A DNA stretch of 5,192 bases from positions 1 to 5,192 of the forward strand of contig JAUWGN010000091.1 in assembly GCA_030606385.1 (NCBI GenBank). The letters are read 5' to 3'. The stretch is from Dehalococcoidia bacterium. Lineage in GTDB: Bacteria; Chloroflexota; Dehalococcoidia; GIF9; AB-539-J10. The position numbers and the translations under genes are program-made. Numbering within the stretch: the stretch's first letter is position 1; each line of letters starts with the position of its first letter. The notes beneath the pieces are model-generated. The model ran no database searches and was not told the DNA's origin. It was given only the letters and a program-made list of their open reading frames with translations. Below, piece by piece: positions 4,380 through 5,192 of this stretch.

Positions 4380-5105
4380 ATGACGAAGACAAAAAGAAGG
4401 ATTATCAAGATCGATGAAGAAAAATGCGATGGCTGTGGTGCCTGTGTTCCAGCCTGTGTCGAGGGAGCGCTTCAGATTGTCGACGGCAAGGCAAAACTCG
4501 TTAGCGAGAAACACTGCGACGGCCTGGGCGCTTGCCTCGGGGAATGCCCCCAAGGGGCCATCACCATTGAAGAGAGAGAAGCTTGGGAGTTCGACGAGGA
4601 GGCAGCGAGGCATCACCTGGAGGAGAAAGAAGAAACTACGGAGAAACTTCCCTGTGGCTGCCCCTCGGCTACGATCACTCAGTTTGAAAGATCAGAGGCA
4701 ACAGGAGTTGCACTTGAAGACGCATTCCCTCACCAGTCGATGCTTGGTCACTGGCCAGTTCAACTTACCCTTGTCCCTCCGACGGCGCCTTTCCTCCAGG
4801 AAGCTGATCTAGTGCTGGCTGCCGATTGTGTGCCCTTTGCCTGCGCCAGCTTTCACCAGGATTTCCTCAGAAGTCATGCTCTGCTGGTGGCTTGCCCCAA
4901 ACTGGATGACTTCCAGGCCCACCAGATGAAACTGACCGACATCCTGAGTCATTCACAGGTGAATAGCCTCACTGTGGTGCACATGGAAGTACCTTGTTGT
5001 TCCGGGTTGGCGCATATGGCAAAGCAGGCAATACGTTTAAGCAGCAAAGATATTCCTCTTGAGGAGGTAGTTATCGGGATCACGGGTGACGAGATACCCC
5101 AGTGA
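4380..5105 (+). CDS. Ferredoxin-like 4Fe-4S protein with a conserved cysteine-bearing C-terminal domain
   Basis: The 241-residue soluble protein starts with a bacterial-type ferredoxin domain. The first cluster is complete (CDGCGACVPAC; Cys 16, 19, 22, 26). The second reads CDGLGACLGECP, with Leu 49 in place of the second cysteine (Cys 46, 52, 56 remain), so it may hold a [3Fe-4S] or labile cluster. An acidic helical linker follows (62-88), then PCGCP (91-95). The C-terminal domain (about 116-220) has ADCVPFACASF (148-158), LLVACPKLDD (168-177) and EVPCCSGLAHMA (203-214), five cysteines that could bind metal or form disulphides. I know this architecture from anaerobes, where it is usually named only as a 4Fe-4S or ATP-binding protein; I see no P-loop. 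TGGAG (4368-4372) seven bases before the ATG sets the start. The stop codon overlaps the 61-bp repeat. Confidence 0.8.
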   Translation: MTKTKRRIIKIDEEKCDGCGACVPACVEGALQIVDGKAKLVSEKHCDGLGACLGECPQGAITIEEREAWEFDEEAARHHLEEKEETTEKLPCGCPSATITQFERSEATGVALEDAFPHQSMLGHWPVQLTLVPPTAPFLQEADLVLAADCVPFACASFHQDFLRSHALLVACPKLDDFQAHQMKLTDILSHSQVNSLTVVHMEVPCCSGLAHMAKQAIRLSSKDIPLEEVVIGITGDEIPQ

Positions 5106-5164
5106 ATTCCAGGGACACCATACTAATTAGGTCTGCTACGAATCAGGTATCACATCCCCAGAAT
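5104..5164. repeat. 61-bp direct repeat, copy 2, hairpin-forming
   Basis: This copy matches 850-910 at 53 of 61 positions. Its first two bases are the last two of the ferredoxin-like gene's TGA, and the palindrome proper (5106-5164) begins directly after the stop. On the minus strand it folds with about 22 pairs (six G-T wobbles), one G-G mismatch, one bulged C and a 12-base loop. No T-run follows the stem, so it is not a classical terminator. The remaining bases (5165-5192) show nothing recognisable. Confidence 0.75.
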
Positions 5165-5192
5165 CGTTCATTGACTGCTCTTAGCCTTTAGA

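Overview
The window looks like a piece of an anaerobic bacterial chromosome. A Crp/Fnr-type regulator sits beside iron-sulphur proteins, a NapH-like membrane ferredoxin, a split permease and small cysteine-rich proteins. This mix is typical of strict anaerobes such as Chloroflexota (Dehalococcoidia), Clostridia-like lineages or sulphate reducers. The phylum is a low-confidence inference; no rRNA or other marker gene is present.

Left part (1-733, minus strand): two translationally coupled genes. The first is a 50-residue zinc-ribbon protein (581-733), which is easily missed. The second is the N-terminal part of a restriction-modification type protein (N-6 methylase family with a PD-(D/E)xK-like N-terminal domain) that runs off the window edge. 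This part is visibly more AT-rich than the rest. Its likely promoter lies in a nearly mirror-symmetric element (785-832) that could also fire to the right.

Middle and right (850-5164): a module of about 4.2 kb, all on the plus strand, bracketed by two direct copies of a 61-bp repeat that can fold into a hairpin. It holds three transcription units. (i) 1028-1708 is a cysteine-free Crp/Fnr-family regulator with its own extended -10 promoter. (ii) 2029-3837 is an overlapping operon of two half-size UPF0718/ArsP-type permease subunits and a NapH-like polyferredoxin. (iii) 4119-5105 encodes an eight-cysteine zinc-ribbon mini-protein and a ferredoxin-like protein with an unassigned C-terminal domain.

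The main observation is regulatory. Units (ii) and (iii) are each preceded by a TGAT-N4-ATCA box (cores at 1794-1805 and 4040-4051) followed by ATAGTAG-like DNA (first T shared with the box flank). In both, a TATNAT -10 element begins exactly 29.5 bp from the box centre. With a start seven bases past the -10, both boxes are centred at -41.5, the class II activator position of Fnr/Crp proteins. The simplest reading is that the regulator at 1028-1708 controls both neighbouring operons as a small regulon. The signal is unknown; the lack of cysteines argues against an Fnr-type Fe-S sensor. A redox or nitrogen-oxide role is only a hypothesis.

No tRNA, rRNA, CRISPR array or transposase gene is visible.
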